Positions 8,896 through 16,941 of a DNA stretch of 64,000 bases are shown piece by piece (position 1 is the stretch's first letter; the number at the start of each line of letters is the position of its first letter). The DNA comes from Sorangium cellulosum So0157-2 (GTDB lineage Bacteria; Myxococcota_A; Polyangia; Polyangiales; Polyangiaceae). The DNA lies in contig NC_021658.1 of NCBI RefSeq assembly GCF_000418325.1, forward strand, positions 4,451,501 through 4,515,500, read 5' to 3'. The notes under the pieces are model-generated. The model saw only the letters and a program-made list of their open reading frames with translations, ran no database searches and was not told the origin of the DNA. Both the position numbers and the translations under genes were made by a program.

Positions 8896-9217
8896 GCCCG
8901 GACGACGTCGCAAGGCTCGGGCCACCTCGGGCCGAGAGCGCCTGTCGGCCCACGGCTGTGGTCGGGGCGGAACATGGACGCCGTTACCCCTGAACATGAG
9001 TTGTCTTTTTCTGCGCCGCATCGTGGGCGGCCCGTTCGAGCGCCGCGAGCGCGACGCGGAGCGGCCAGCGAGCTCATGACTAGCGAGGGCCGGAGTGCCT
9101 CAGGTGGGGCGAACTGCCCCGTGCCGGCCGCGTCAAATTCAGGAGAATTTGCCTTCTCGGACGAAACCGAGCCGCGCGAGGTTGCCTGTGGCGGACAGGG
9201 AGTGTGGGCGGAGGTGC
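8896..9217. other. Gene-free gap with two small hairpins
   Basis: I see no convincing gene in these 322 bp between two minus-strand genes. The open frame that covers them is out of frame with any conserved domain. There are two short perfect stems: GGGGC-gaact-GCCCC at 9106-9120 and CAAATT-caggag-AATTTG at 9134-9151. The pair sits 65-110 bp past the stop of the sigma-54 activator and could end its transcript, although neither is followed by a long T run. The promoter of the BON gene should lie between 8896 and about 9000; no clear -35/-10 pair stands out. Confidence 0.4.
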
Positions 9218-10984
9218 TCAGTCGCCGCGGGCGCTCGTCGGGTCGCCGCTCGGGGGCTCTGCCGAGCGCTCGGTCGGGCGTTCTGCCGGAGGCCCTGCCG
9301 GTCGCTGGATTCCGAGCCTCCGCAGCTTCCGGTAGAACGTCGCCCTCGACATGCCCGCGTCGCGCGCGGCTTGCAGCGCGTTCCAGCCGGTGCGCTCGAG
9401 GGCGGCGAGCAGCGCGGCGCGCTCGTCGGGGAGGGCGCGGGGCGCGCCGCGGCCGCCGCCTTCGCGCGCGCGCGGGAGGTCCACGTCGTCGGAGCCGATC
9501 CTGCGGCCGTCGCAGAGCACGACGGCCTTCGTGATCACGTTCTCCAGCTCGCGCACGTTGCCGGGCCAGCCGTGCTGGCCGAGCCGCCGCAGCGCCTCGC
9601 GGGAGAGCTGCGGCGCCGGGCGGCCGAGCTGCTCCGCGGCGCGGCGCACGAAGTGGAGCGCGAGCTCCGGCAGGTCCTCCAGCCGGTCGCGCAGCGGCGG
9701 CAGCCGGATCTGCACCACCGCGACGCGGTAGTAGAGGTCCTCGCGGAAGCGCCCGCGCGCGGTCTCGGCGAGCAGATCGCGGTTCGTCGCGCAGACGAGG
9801 CGGAAGTCCACGCGCACGGCCTCGGCGCTGCCGACGGGGCGGACCTCGCGTTCCTGGAGCACCCGGAGCAGCTTCGCCTGCACCTCGAGCGGCATCTCGC
9901 CGAGCTCGTCGAGGAACAGCGTCCCGCCGCGCGCCGCGACCACGAGGCCGGTCCGGTCCCGGTCGGCCCCCGTGAACGCGCCGCGGACGTGGCCGAAGAG
10001 CTCCGACTCGAGCAGCGAGGCGGGGAGCGCGGCGCAGTTGATCCCCATGAACGGGCCGCTCTTGCGCGGGCCGGCGAAGTGGATGGCGCGCGCGACGAGC
10101 TCCTTGCCGGTGCCGCTCTCGCCGGTCACGAGCACGCTGACCGGCGTGTCGACCACGCGGTCGAGCGTCGCGAACACCGCGCGCAGGGCGGGGCCGCGCC
10201 CCACGATGGCGCCGTAGTCGTAGCGGTGCTCCAGGGCTTGCTGGCGGACGAGCACCTCCTCTTGCAGCCGGTCGATCTCGGCGGCCTGTCCGCGCAGGAG
10301 CTCCTCGACGCGGCGCCGCTCGGCCTCGAGCTCCACGGTGCGGCGGCGCAGGTCGTCGACGAGGCGCGCGTTGCGCAGCGCGAGCGCGACCTGGTCGGCG
10401 AAGGCGAGGAGCAGGTCGACGTCGTCGGGGGCGAAGCGGGCGCGCCGGAAGCGGTTGTCGAGGTAGAGCGCGCCGAGCACGCCGTCCGGCGAGCGGATCG
10501 GCACGGCGATCACGGAGCGGAGCCGCATGGCGTGCACCGACGCGTGCTCGCGGAACCGCGGGTCGTCCTGGGCGTCCACGGTGACGACGGGCTCCTGCGC
10601 CGCGATGGCGCGCTCGGCGATGCTGTAGCTGAACTTGAGGTGGCTCCTGCCGACCTTCTCGCGGTCGACGTTGCGCGCGACGGCCACGCGCAGCTCGCCG
10701 CCGGTCTGCTCGAGCAGCACGAAGCCGCGTTCGGCGGCCGTGAGGTCGATGGCGGCGTCCATGGCCATGGCGAGGATGTCGGCGATCTCGACGGAGGAGT
10801 TGAGCTTGCGGAACATGGCGAGGAGCCGCTCGAGCTTGGCGGCGCGCTCGGTGGCGGGCTGCGCCTCGCGGCCGGCGGCCGCCCCGGGCGGCGTCGCGGC
10901 GTTGGCCTGGGCGGGACGAGCGGCGCGGCGGCGGGGGTGCGTCCAGAAGGCGTGCTGGAGGGCTTCCGGCAGCGAGCGCGCCAT
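9218..10984 (-). CDS. GAF-AAA-Fis sigma-54 transcription activator (C-terminal half of a split kinase-activator)
   Basis: 588 residues: a GAF sensor domain (~50-210), a coiled-coil linker (~210-255) and a sigma-54 AAA+ domain (~258-490) with Walker A GESGTGKE at 288, the sigma-54 contact loop GAFTGA at 335 and Walker B FLDELGEM at 357. GNVRELEN is at 475 and a Fis-type helix-turn-helix at ~528-560 ends MSRATFYRKLRRLGI. All residues needed for ATP hydrolysis and sigma-54 contact are present. In-frame codons upstream of ATG 10984 continue as QRQRATAAWTA, the natural junction to the TPR half encoded just upstream in a different frame. Removing one copy of a 16-bp tandem duplication (11007-11038) would fuse the halves into ~1775 residues. 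If the frameshift is real, this part may be made alone from ATG 10984. Confidence 0.9.
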   Translation of the reverse strand: MARSLPEALQHAFWTHPRRRAARPAQANAATPPGAAAGREAQPATERAAKLERLLAMFRKLNSSVEIADILAMAMDAAIDLTAAERGFVLLEQTGGELRVAVARNVDREKVGRSHLKFSYSIAERAIAAQEPVVTVDAQDDPRFREHASVHAMRLRSVIAVPIRSPDGVLGALYLDNRFRRARFAPDDVDLLLAFADQVALALRNARLVDDLRRRTVELEAERRRVEELLRGQAAEIDRLQEEVLVRQQALEHRYDYGAIVGRGPALRAVFATLDRVVDTPVSVLVTGESGTGKELVARAIHFAGPRKSGPFMGINCAALPASLLESELFGHVRGAFTGADRDRTGLVVAARGGTLFLDELGEMPLEVQAKLLRVLQEREVRPVGSAEAVRVDFRLVCATNRDLLAETARGRFREDLYYRVAVVQIRLPPLRDRLEDLPELALHFVRRAAEQLGRPAPQLSREALRRLGQHGWPGNVRELENVITKAVVLCDGRRIGSDDVDLPRAREGGGRGAPRALPDERAALLAALERTGWNALQAARDAGMSRATFYRKLRRLGIQRPAGPPAERPTERSAEPPSGDPTSARGD

Positions 10985-11006
10985 GGCGGTCCACGCGGCG
11001 GTGGCG

Positions 11007-11038
11007 CGCTGCCGCTGCGCGGCGCTGCCGCTGCGCGG
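11007..11038. repeat. Perfect 16-bp tandem duplication causing a frameshift
   Basis: The unit CGCTGCCGCTGCGCGG occurs twice with no gap (11007-11022 and 11023-11038). Sixteen is not a multiple of three. The offset between the kinase frame (from 14561) and the activator frame (start 10984) is 3577 nt; minus 16 it is 3561, exactly 1187 codons. Both copies read AAQRQR in their own frame, so loss of one copy restores a continuous protein. Confidence 0.9.
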
Positions 11039-14000
11039 CCGCGGCCTCGGGCTCGCCGGCGAGCTCGGCGGCGTCGGCGAGCGCGAGGCGGACGTCCGCG
11101 ATGAGGTCGGGCTGGGCTGCCCGCTCGGCGAGACCGAGGGCGCGCTCGAGGAGCTCCCGGGCCGCGGCGAGGTCCTGACCGGGGTTGGGCCGACCGGGGT
11201 TGAGGGCGGGCTGACCGGGGTTGGGCTGACCCAGGTTGGGCTGACCGGGGTTGAGGGCGGGCTGACCGGGGTTGGGCTGACCCAGGTTGGGCTGACCGGG
11301 GTTGAGGGCGGGCTGACCGGGGTTGGGCTGACCCAGGTTGGGCTGACCGGGGTTGAGGGCGGGCTGACCGGGGTTGGGCTGACCCAGGTTGGGCTGACCG
11401 GGGTTGAGGGCGGGCTGACCGGGGTTGGGCTGACCGGGGTTCAGGGCGGGCTGACCGGGGTTGGGCCGACCCGGGTTGAGCCCGCCCTCACCCAGGTTGG
11501 GCTCCCCCAGCTCGCCCCCTGCCTGACCCAGGTTGCCGCCCCCCTCGCCGCCGTCCCCGTCGAGCAGCGCCAGCCGCCCCTCCAGCAGCGCCGCCCGCGC
11601 CCCCAGGTCGGGCGCCTCCCGCACCGCCCCGTGCTCGCGCGCCCGCGCCAGCGCCGCCCGCGCGTCGCCCAGCGCCCCCCGCGCAAGGTGCGCCCGGCAC
11701 AGCTCCAGCTCCTCCTCCACCACCTCGCGCTGCGCGCCCTGCGCCTCGAACCCCCGCCGCGACCGCTCGAAGCAGCGCGCCGCCTCCTCGGCGTCGCCGG
11801 CCGCGAGCGCGCAGTCCCCGAGCACCGACGCCGCGGCCGCCGCGAAGAACGGCGCCCCCCGCCGCGCCGCCTCCGCCTCCACCCGCGACGCCACGCGCCC
11901 GGCCCGCTCGAACGCCCCCACGTCCGCCCAGAGCTTCGCCAGATCGAAATCGAGCACCAGCACCAGGTCCGCCTGCCCCAGCGCCGAGGCGAGCCGCGCC
12001 CCGCGCTCGTACGCGGCGAGCGCCTCCCCCAGCTCGCCCGACTGGTGGCACGCCGTACCCACGTTGAGGCTGCAGCGCGCCACCAGATCCCCGAGCCCGT
12101 GCTCCTCCGCCGTCGCGAGCGCCTGCCGGTAGCCGACGAGCGCCGCCTCGACCTCCCCCGCGCGGAACGCGTCGATCGCCTGGTACGACAGCGCGCGCAC
12201 CAGCGCCCGCGGCGCCCGCCGGTCCCGGTGCAGCCCGGCCGCCAGCCCCAGGTGCAGCCCCGCGAGCCGCCGCTCCCCGAGGTAGCTCGCCGCCACCCCC
12301 ACGTCCTCGTGCAGGCTCGCCAGCACCTCCGGCTCGTCGCACCACGGAAGCGCCGGCTCCGCGCGCGCCCGCGCCTCCGCGTGCGACCCGAGCCGCAAGA
12401 GCGCCCGGCTCGCGAGATCGGCGAGGCACGCGCGCTCCCGCGGCGCGAACGACGGCGCCTCCCCACAGGCCTGCTCCGCCTCCTCGAGCCGCGCGAGCGC
12501 CGCCGTCGGATCGCCCAGCTCGAGCAGGCACGCGCCGAGCCGCACGAGCGCCGGCCCCCGCCGCGCCCCGAGCGCCGGCGCCTGCCCCTCCGCGAGCAGC
12601 TGCTCCAGCACCTCGCGCGCCCGCCCCGCGCGCCCGCCCCGCTGGAGCGTCGACGCGATCTCGAGCCGCGTCTCCGCCGCCGTGGCCGCCTCGAGCAGCG
12701 CCTCGGCCGCCGCGGCCCACGGCCCCGGGTCCGCCTCGCGCTCGGCGCGCCGCGCCAGGAACAGGCGCTCGGCCGCCGCCGTGTCGCCCGACAGCGCCAG
12801 GTGCAGCGCCTGCTGCTCGACCCGCGCCGGGAACGCCGCCGCCGCCCGCGCGTGCGCCGCGCGGACCGCCTCGCCGCCGAGCGCCGCCAGGAGCGCCGCG
12901 ATCGGCCCCGCCCGCGTCAGCGTCCAGCCCCCCGCCGCGCGGGCCGCGACGCCGCGGGCGGCGAGCTCGGCGAGGTGCGCGACCGGCAGCCCGAGCGACG
13001 GCAGCGCCTCGTCCGCCGCCGCGCCGCCCAGCACGGCCAGCGTCGCCACCGCGTCGCGCAGCGGCCGCCCGAGCCCCCGCAGCCGCAGCGCGTAGCGCGC
13101 GCTCGCCCCCGGCGTCGTCGCGTCGAGCCCCGCGAGGTCCCCGCTCTCGGCGAGCCGCCCCGCGGTCACCACCAGATCCGCGGGCCACCCGGCGCTCGCG
13201 CGCAGCACCGCCTCGGTCGCGTCGCCCAGCCCGATGGCGTCCATCCAGCGCTGCACCGCCTCGCGCCCGAGCGGCGGCAGCGCGACCTCGCGGGCGCTCC
13301 GCCCCGCCTCGGCGGCCACGGCGGCGAGCGGCGCCCGGCCCCCGCCGTGCGGGATGCGCTCCGCCGCGAGGAGCAGCACCGGATCGTCGGGGCCCAGCAG
13401 CCGCACCAGCGCCTCGAGCATCTCCCGGTCCGCCCCGCTCACCTCGTCGGCGTCGTCGAGCACCAGCACCAGCGGCTCCGCCCCCGAGCCCGACCGCGCG
13501 CGCGTCAGTCGCTCGTGCGCGCGCAGCGCGCCGAGCGCGCCCGCCGGGAGCGCCTCCTCCCCGGTCGCGCGGCCGAGCATCGATCGGACCGAGCCCACCC
13601 GCGCCCCGGCCCGCGCGAACCCCTCCACGGCCTCCATCCTGAGCTCCGCGCTCCACTTCGCCTCGCGCAGGAGGCGGCTCTTCCCGCAGCCGGGCTCCCC
13701 GGCGATCACGCACAGCCGCGGCCCGCTCTCCCCGCGCTCCAGCGCGGCGAGCGCCTCGGCGACCGCGCCGAGCTCCGCGTCGCGGCCGACCAGGTGGGGC
13801 GGCTCCGGCGGCGGCGGGGCCAGCGCGCGCGGCGACGCGCCCACCCAGTCGAGCACCTCGCCCGCGTCGGCCGGGCGGTCGCGCGGCTCGGGCCGCACGA
13901 GGCGCTCGGCGAGCGCGGCGATCGCCTCCGGCGGCGGCTCCGCGAGCAGCGGCGCGATCGCGCCCAGGGTGCGGCCGAGCGCGAACAGGTCCGCGCGCCC

Positions 14001-14561
14001 GTCGGCCGCCTCGCCGCGGATCACCTCGGGCGCCACGTAGCCCTGCGTGCCGGAGATCCCGTCGTCGGTCCGCTCGCCGACCCGCGCCGCGCACGACAGA
14101 TCGATCAGCACCGCGCGCCCCGACGCGTCGACGAGGATGTTGGCCGGCTTCACGTCGCCGTGCCGGATGCGCGCCCGGTGGAGGAAGCGCAGCGCGTCGA
14201 GCACGTCGACGATCGCGGCCCGCACCTCCTCGAACCGCCGGCCTGTCACGTACGCGTCGAGCGGCGCGCCGAGCACCGCCTCCGACGTGAAGTAGAAGCG
14301 CGGCTCGCCGGTCTCCCGGAGCATGCCGAAGTCGTGCACCCGGACGAGGTGAGGGTGGAACAGGCCCGCCAGCATCCTGAACTCGCCGCGGAACGCCGCC
14401 CGCTCCGCGCTGCGCGCGCGGCCGAGCAGCTTCAGACAGATGTCGCGCCCGAGCGCCTCGTCGCGCGCGAGCCACGCCGTGGCCAGCCCCCCCCGGCCCA
14501 GCGGGCGGATCAGGCGGTAGCGGCGGGCGACCAGGGTCCCTTCGGCTGGGATCATCCGCAC
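11007..14561 (-). CDS. Ser/Thr kinase - AAA ATPase - TPR sensor (N-terminal half of a split sigma-54 activator)
   Basis: About 1180 meaningful residues. The kinase domain (~12-245) has a Gly loop GRGGLATAW, Lys44 in CLKLL, catalytic loop HGDVKPAN at 134-141 (HGD instead of HRD), IDLS at 153 where DFG is expected, and APE at 177. The divergent catalytic and metal loops suggest weak or altered kinase activity. An AAA/STAND-type ATPase follows (~255-560; Walker A GEPGCGKS at 288, Walker B LVLVLDDAD), then TPR-like helical repeats to the end. Around 1020-1127 the TPR region is interrupted by NPGQP-type minisatellite repeats. The start is GTG 14561 or ATG 14555. The frame stays open to 8892, but past about 11022 it no longer matches conserved sequence: the protein continues in the frame of the GAF-sigma54 half. 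The TGAGACA sites lie just upstream. Confidence 0.85.
11178..11500. repeat. 51-bp minisatellite inside the kinase/TPR coding region
   Basis: A 51-bp unit repeats in register at 11221, 11272, 11323 and 11374 (anchor TTGGGCTGACCCAGG), with partial and diverged units on both sides. On the minus strand each unit encodes 17 residues, NPGQPALNPGQPNLGQP. The tract is in frame and inserts roughly 100 residues between a TPR helix ending GRLALLDGDG and the next beginning DLAAARELLERA. The repeats are nearly identical, so copy number probably varies between strains. Confidence 0.9.
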
Positions 14562-14563
14562 AG

Positions 14564-14610
14564 TGTCTCACGGATGTGCCACCTGAGACAGTGAGACAAC
14601 GGATGAGACA
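14564..14610. promoter_or_regulatory. Cluster of TGAGACA repeats (candidate activator-binding sites)
   Basis: Four exact copies of a 7-mer lie in 47 bp: TGTCTCA at 14564-14570 (reverse) and TGAGACA at 14584-14590, 14592-14598 and 14604-14610. The outer two form an inverted repeat with a 13-bp spacer. They begin 3 bp upstream of the kinase-activator start and end 44 bp before the GG of a sigma-54-type promoter. This is where enhancer sites of a sigma-54 activator are expected. Recognition by the adjacent Fis-type protein is inferred. Confidence 0.6.
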
Positions 14611-14653
14611 TAGGCGGCCGCGATTTCAAGATGATTTCCGATGTTTTTCCGTC

Positions 14654-14668
14654 GGCACCGGGTTTGCT
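14654..14668 (+). promoter_or_regulatory. Candidate sigma-54 (-24/-12) promoter
   Basis: GGCAC-N6-TTGCT gives GG at 14654-14655 and GC at 14666-14667, the required GG-N10-GC spacing, with good matches to the GGCAC and TTGC boxes. Transcription would begin near 14679, next to the first ATG (14681) of the lipoprotein gene, so translation would be nearly leaderless or begin at 14687 or 14693. Confidence 0.6.
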
Positions 14669-14680
14669 CTAGGCTCGGGC

Positions 14681-15406
14681 ATGGCGATGCGGATGACAGG
14701 CGGACAGGAGGACCGGCGGGGCGCGGTCGTCTCGGCGCTCCTCGCGGTGCTCCTCGGCGGCTGTGTCGTGAGCCCGCAGCCGAGCCCGCCGGTTCGCGAG
14801 CCTATCCTCGATGGGGGGCTCGTCGGCGTGGTGGACGCGGTCATGCCTTTCGCCGACCAGATCGCGCTCGAAGGGAAGCCGGGCGCGGTCACGCCGGCGG
14901 AGGGCGTGATCGTGGTGACGAACCTCGACACGCTCGACGCGCCGGTGGTCGCGGACGTGAACCCCGACGGGAGCTTCACCGCCACCGTGCTCGCCCGGAC
15001 CGAGCACGTCCTGCGGATGCAGGTGAAGCAGGGCGAGCTCCGGTCGGAGCCGGCGGATCTGCGGCTCGCGGGGCCCAGCTCGACCGAGAAGACGCTCGAT
15101 CACCTGCCGTGCCTCGAGCTCACGCCGGGCGCGTGGGTCACGTTCGAGGCCGACGGCGGCGCGCGCGACGTTGTCGTCCGCAGCGGGTGCGCCGAGGACG
15201 TGTCCATCGAGGCGCCGCGCCTGCGCCGCGGCGCCGCGCCGTTCAGCGTCGGCCCGGAGGCGCCGTTCGTGGTGCCGCCGGGCGGGTCCACCGTCGTCAC
15301 CGTGCGCGCGGACGGTGACGGGGACGAGCGCGAGGACGTGCTCTTCCTCGACGTCACGGCGCCCGAGCCCGGGCGCCGCGCGCTGACGCTCACGCTCCCC
15401 GACTGA
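14681..15406 (+). CDS. Exported lipoprotein of unknown function, probable target of the sigma-54 activator
   Basis: About 241 residues. A positively charged start, a hydrophobic segment VVSALLAVLLGGC and a lipobox Cys near residue 27 indicate lipid anchoring. The rest is predicted to be beta-rich: a strand-rich segment with DGSFTATVLARTEHVLRMQV resembles a carboxypeptidase-regulatory or Ig-like fold, and a second half has WVTFEADGG and PPGGSTVVTVRADGDGDERED. There is no enzyme motif. The start could be ATG 14681, 14687 or 14693; the frame is open further upstream but those codons overlap the promoter. It is divergent from the kinase-activator gene, with the TGAGACA cluster and sigma-54 promoter between them, which suggests regulation by that protein. 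Confidence 0.75.
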   Translation: MAMRMTGGQEDRRGAVVSALLAVLLGGCVVSPQPSPPVREPILDGGLVGVVDAVMPFADQIALEGKPGAVTPAEGVIVVTNLDTLDAPVVADVNPDGSFTATVLARTEHVLRMQVKQGELRSEPADLRLAGPSSTEKTLDHLPCLELTPGAWVTFEADGGARDVVVRSGCAEDVSIEAPRLRRGAAPFSVGPEAPFVVPPGGSTVVTVRADGDGDEREDVLFLDVTAPEPGRRALTLTLPD

Positions 15407-15433
15407 TCGGTCGGGGAAGCGACCCACGGATCA

Positions 15434-15455
15434 CGCGCCGCGCTCGCGCGGCGCG
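15434..15455. terminator. GC-rich hairpin after the lipoprotein gene
   Basis: A perfect 9-bp stem CGCGCCGCG / CGCGGCGCG with a CTCG loop lies 27 bp after the stop. No T tract follows, so this is a candidate terminator or RNA-end structure only. Confidence 0.4.
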
Positions 15456-15540
15456 AGGGCGCCCTTCCTCGGGAGGGGAGGGGCTCGTGCATGTCTTTCG
15501 CCTCGCCGGCGACGGCGAGGCCGTGTGTTGGAGGAACATC

Positions 15541-16650
15541 ATGAACGTTCAGAATCGCATCAAGAGCAGCCGTATCGGTTCCGTTCTCTGGCTCGCGCTA
15601 TCGATGATCCCGCTCACGGTGGGCTGTCAGGTCGAGGTGGGCGGCGACAACACCGGCACCAATTCGGAGGAGGTGTCGGGCGGCGGTCACGGCCGCGCCT
15701 GCGGCGGCCTCGCCGGCCTCAGCTGCAAGAAGGGCTACTTCTGCGACTACGAGCTCGAGGCCATGTGCGGCGCGTTCGACATGACGGGCACCTGCGAGCG
15801 CATCCCGAAGGTGTGCACGGAGGAGTACAACCCGGTCTGCGGCTGTGACGGCAAGACGTATGGCAACGAGTGCGCCGCGAACTCGGCGGGCGTGTCGGTG
15901 GCGTCGCGCGGCGAGTGCGAGCCGCCCCCGGCGCGGGACTGCGGCGGCCTCGCGGGCCTCGCGTGCGAGCCCGGCGAGTTCTGCGACTATGCGCCCGACG
16001 CCATGTGCGGCGCGGCCGATCAGACGGGCGTCTGCGCGCCGATCCCGGAGGGGTGCACGAAGGAGTACAACCCCGTCTGCGGCTGCGACGGCAACACCTA
16101 CGGCAACGCGTGCATGGCGGCCGCGGCGGGCGTGTCGGTGGCGTCGCCCGGCGAGTGCGCGCCTGCTCCGGGAGGGGTGTGCGGCACCCGCGGCGCCGCG
16201 GCGTGCGAGCCCGGGTTCTTCTGCGACTTCGCGCCCGAGGCCGCGTGCGGGGCGACCGATCTGCCGGGCGCCTGCGCGCCGATCCCGGAGGCGTGCACGT
16301 TCGAGTACAACCCGGTCTGCGGCTGTGACGGCAACACCTACGGCAACGCGTGCGCCGCGAACGCGGCGGGCGTGTCGGTGGCGTCGCGCGGCGAGTGCGC
16401 GCCCTCCGAGGTGCAGCACTGCGGCGGCCTCGCCGGCCTCGCGTGCGACCCCGGCGAGTTCTGCAACTACAGCCTGGAGGCCATCTGCGGCGCGGCCGAC
16501 CAGACGGGCGTCTGCGAGACGATCCCGGAGGCGTGCACGGAGCAGTACGACCCGGTCTGCGGCTGCGACGACAAGACGTACAGCAACGCGTGCTTCGCGC
16601 ACGCGGCCGGCGTCTCGGTCGCGCTCCGCGGCGAGTGCCCGCGCCGGTGA
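15541..16650 (+). CDS. Lipoprotein with four Kazal-type serine protease inhibitor domains
   Basis: 369 residues: a signal peptide ending in the lipobox LTVGC (Cys ~29), a short polar linker, then four tandem ~80-residue units. Each unit has CGGLAGLxCxxGxFCxY, then CGAxDxTGxC, then the Kazal signature EYNPVCGCDGxTYGNxCxA ending AGVSVASxGEC. Kazal domains block serine proteases through the loop before the conserved Cys; here the reactive segments (for example RIPKVCTEEY, PIPEGCTKEY, PIPEACTFEY) differ between units, so targets may differ. The near-identical units show recent internal duplication. ATG 15541 is preceded by GGAGGA with 5-nt spacing, a much better start than codons upstream. A surface role against host, prey or own proteases is inferred. 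Confidence 0.92.
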   Translation: MNVQNRIKSSRIGSVLWLALSMIPLTVGCQVEVGGDNTGTNSEEVSGGGHGRACGGLAGLSCKKGYFCDYELEAMCGAFDMTGTCERIPKVCTEEYNPVCGCDGKTYGNECAANSAGVSVASRGECEPPPARDCGGLAGLACEPGEFCDYAPDAMCGAADQTGVCAPIPEGCTKEYNPVCGCDGNTYGNACMAAAAGVSVASPGECAPAPGGVCGTRGAAACEPGFFCDFAPEAACGATDLPGACAPIPEACTFEYNPVCGCDGNTYGNACAANAAGVSVASRGECAPSEVQHCGGLAGLACDPGEFCNYSLEAICGAADQTGVCETIPEACTEQYDPVCGCDDKTYSNACFAHAAGVSVALRGECPRR

Positions 16651-16761
16651 GCGAGCGCCGCGGGGGCGGGCCGCGCCGCGCCCCCGCGGCCCCGGTGCGT
16701 AGGTCATTCGCCGCTTCAGAAATCCCGCCAGGGATCTGCCTCGCAAGCGAAGAGAATTTCT

Positions 16762-16846
16762 AACGCAAAGGCGCAAAGAGCGCAAAGACGCAAAAAGGCA
16801 TTGTAATTGTCTTTTTTGCGCCTTCGCGCCTTTGCGCCTTTGCGTT
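16762..16846. repeat. Inverted repeat built of (G)CGCAAAG units
   Basis: A ~35-nt left arm (16762-16796), made of CGCAAAG words every 8-9 nt, pairs with a right arm (16812-16846) made of CTTTGCG words, with about 90 percent match and a ~15-nt AT-rich centre. It lies in the gap between the Kazal gene and the MFS gene and is clearly lower in GC than its surroundings. It could fold as a long hairpin. Similar CGCAAAG palindromes are familiar as dispersed repeats in other bacteria, so this looks like a small mobile or palindromic repeat unit. Confidence 0.75.
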
Positions 16847-16941
16847 GAACTCTCTCTCCGCATCCCTGGCGGGTGGCGCCAGGGTTGTGCGATGGATCGG
16901 GGACGGCGCGCGGCGCATGCCTGCGCTGCCCTCCTTTCCCC

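Noticed and set aside
8892..11006. Continuation of the kinase frame past the 16-bp duplication
   Set aside because: Sequence becomes Arg/Pro/His-rich and unrelated to any family, while another frame carries GAF and sigma-54 domains over the same bases.
11178..11500. CRISPR array
   Set aside because: Units are contiguous 51-bp coding repeats with no unique spacers and no cas genes are present.
10635..14594. Plus-strand open frame of 1319 codons opposite the kinase gene
   Set aside because: Low-complexity Arg/Pro/Gln sequence with no domain; the minus strand shows kinase, ATPase and TPR motifs.
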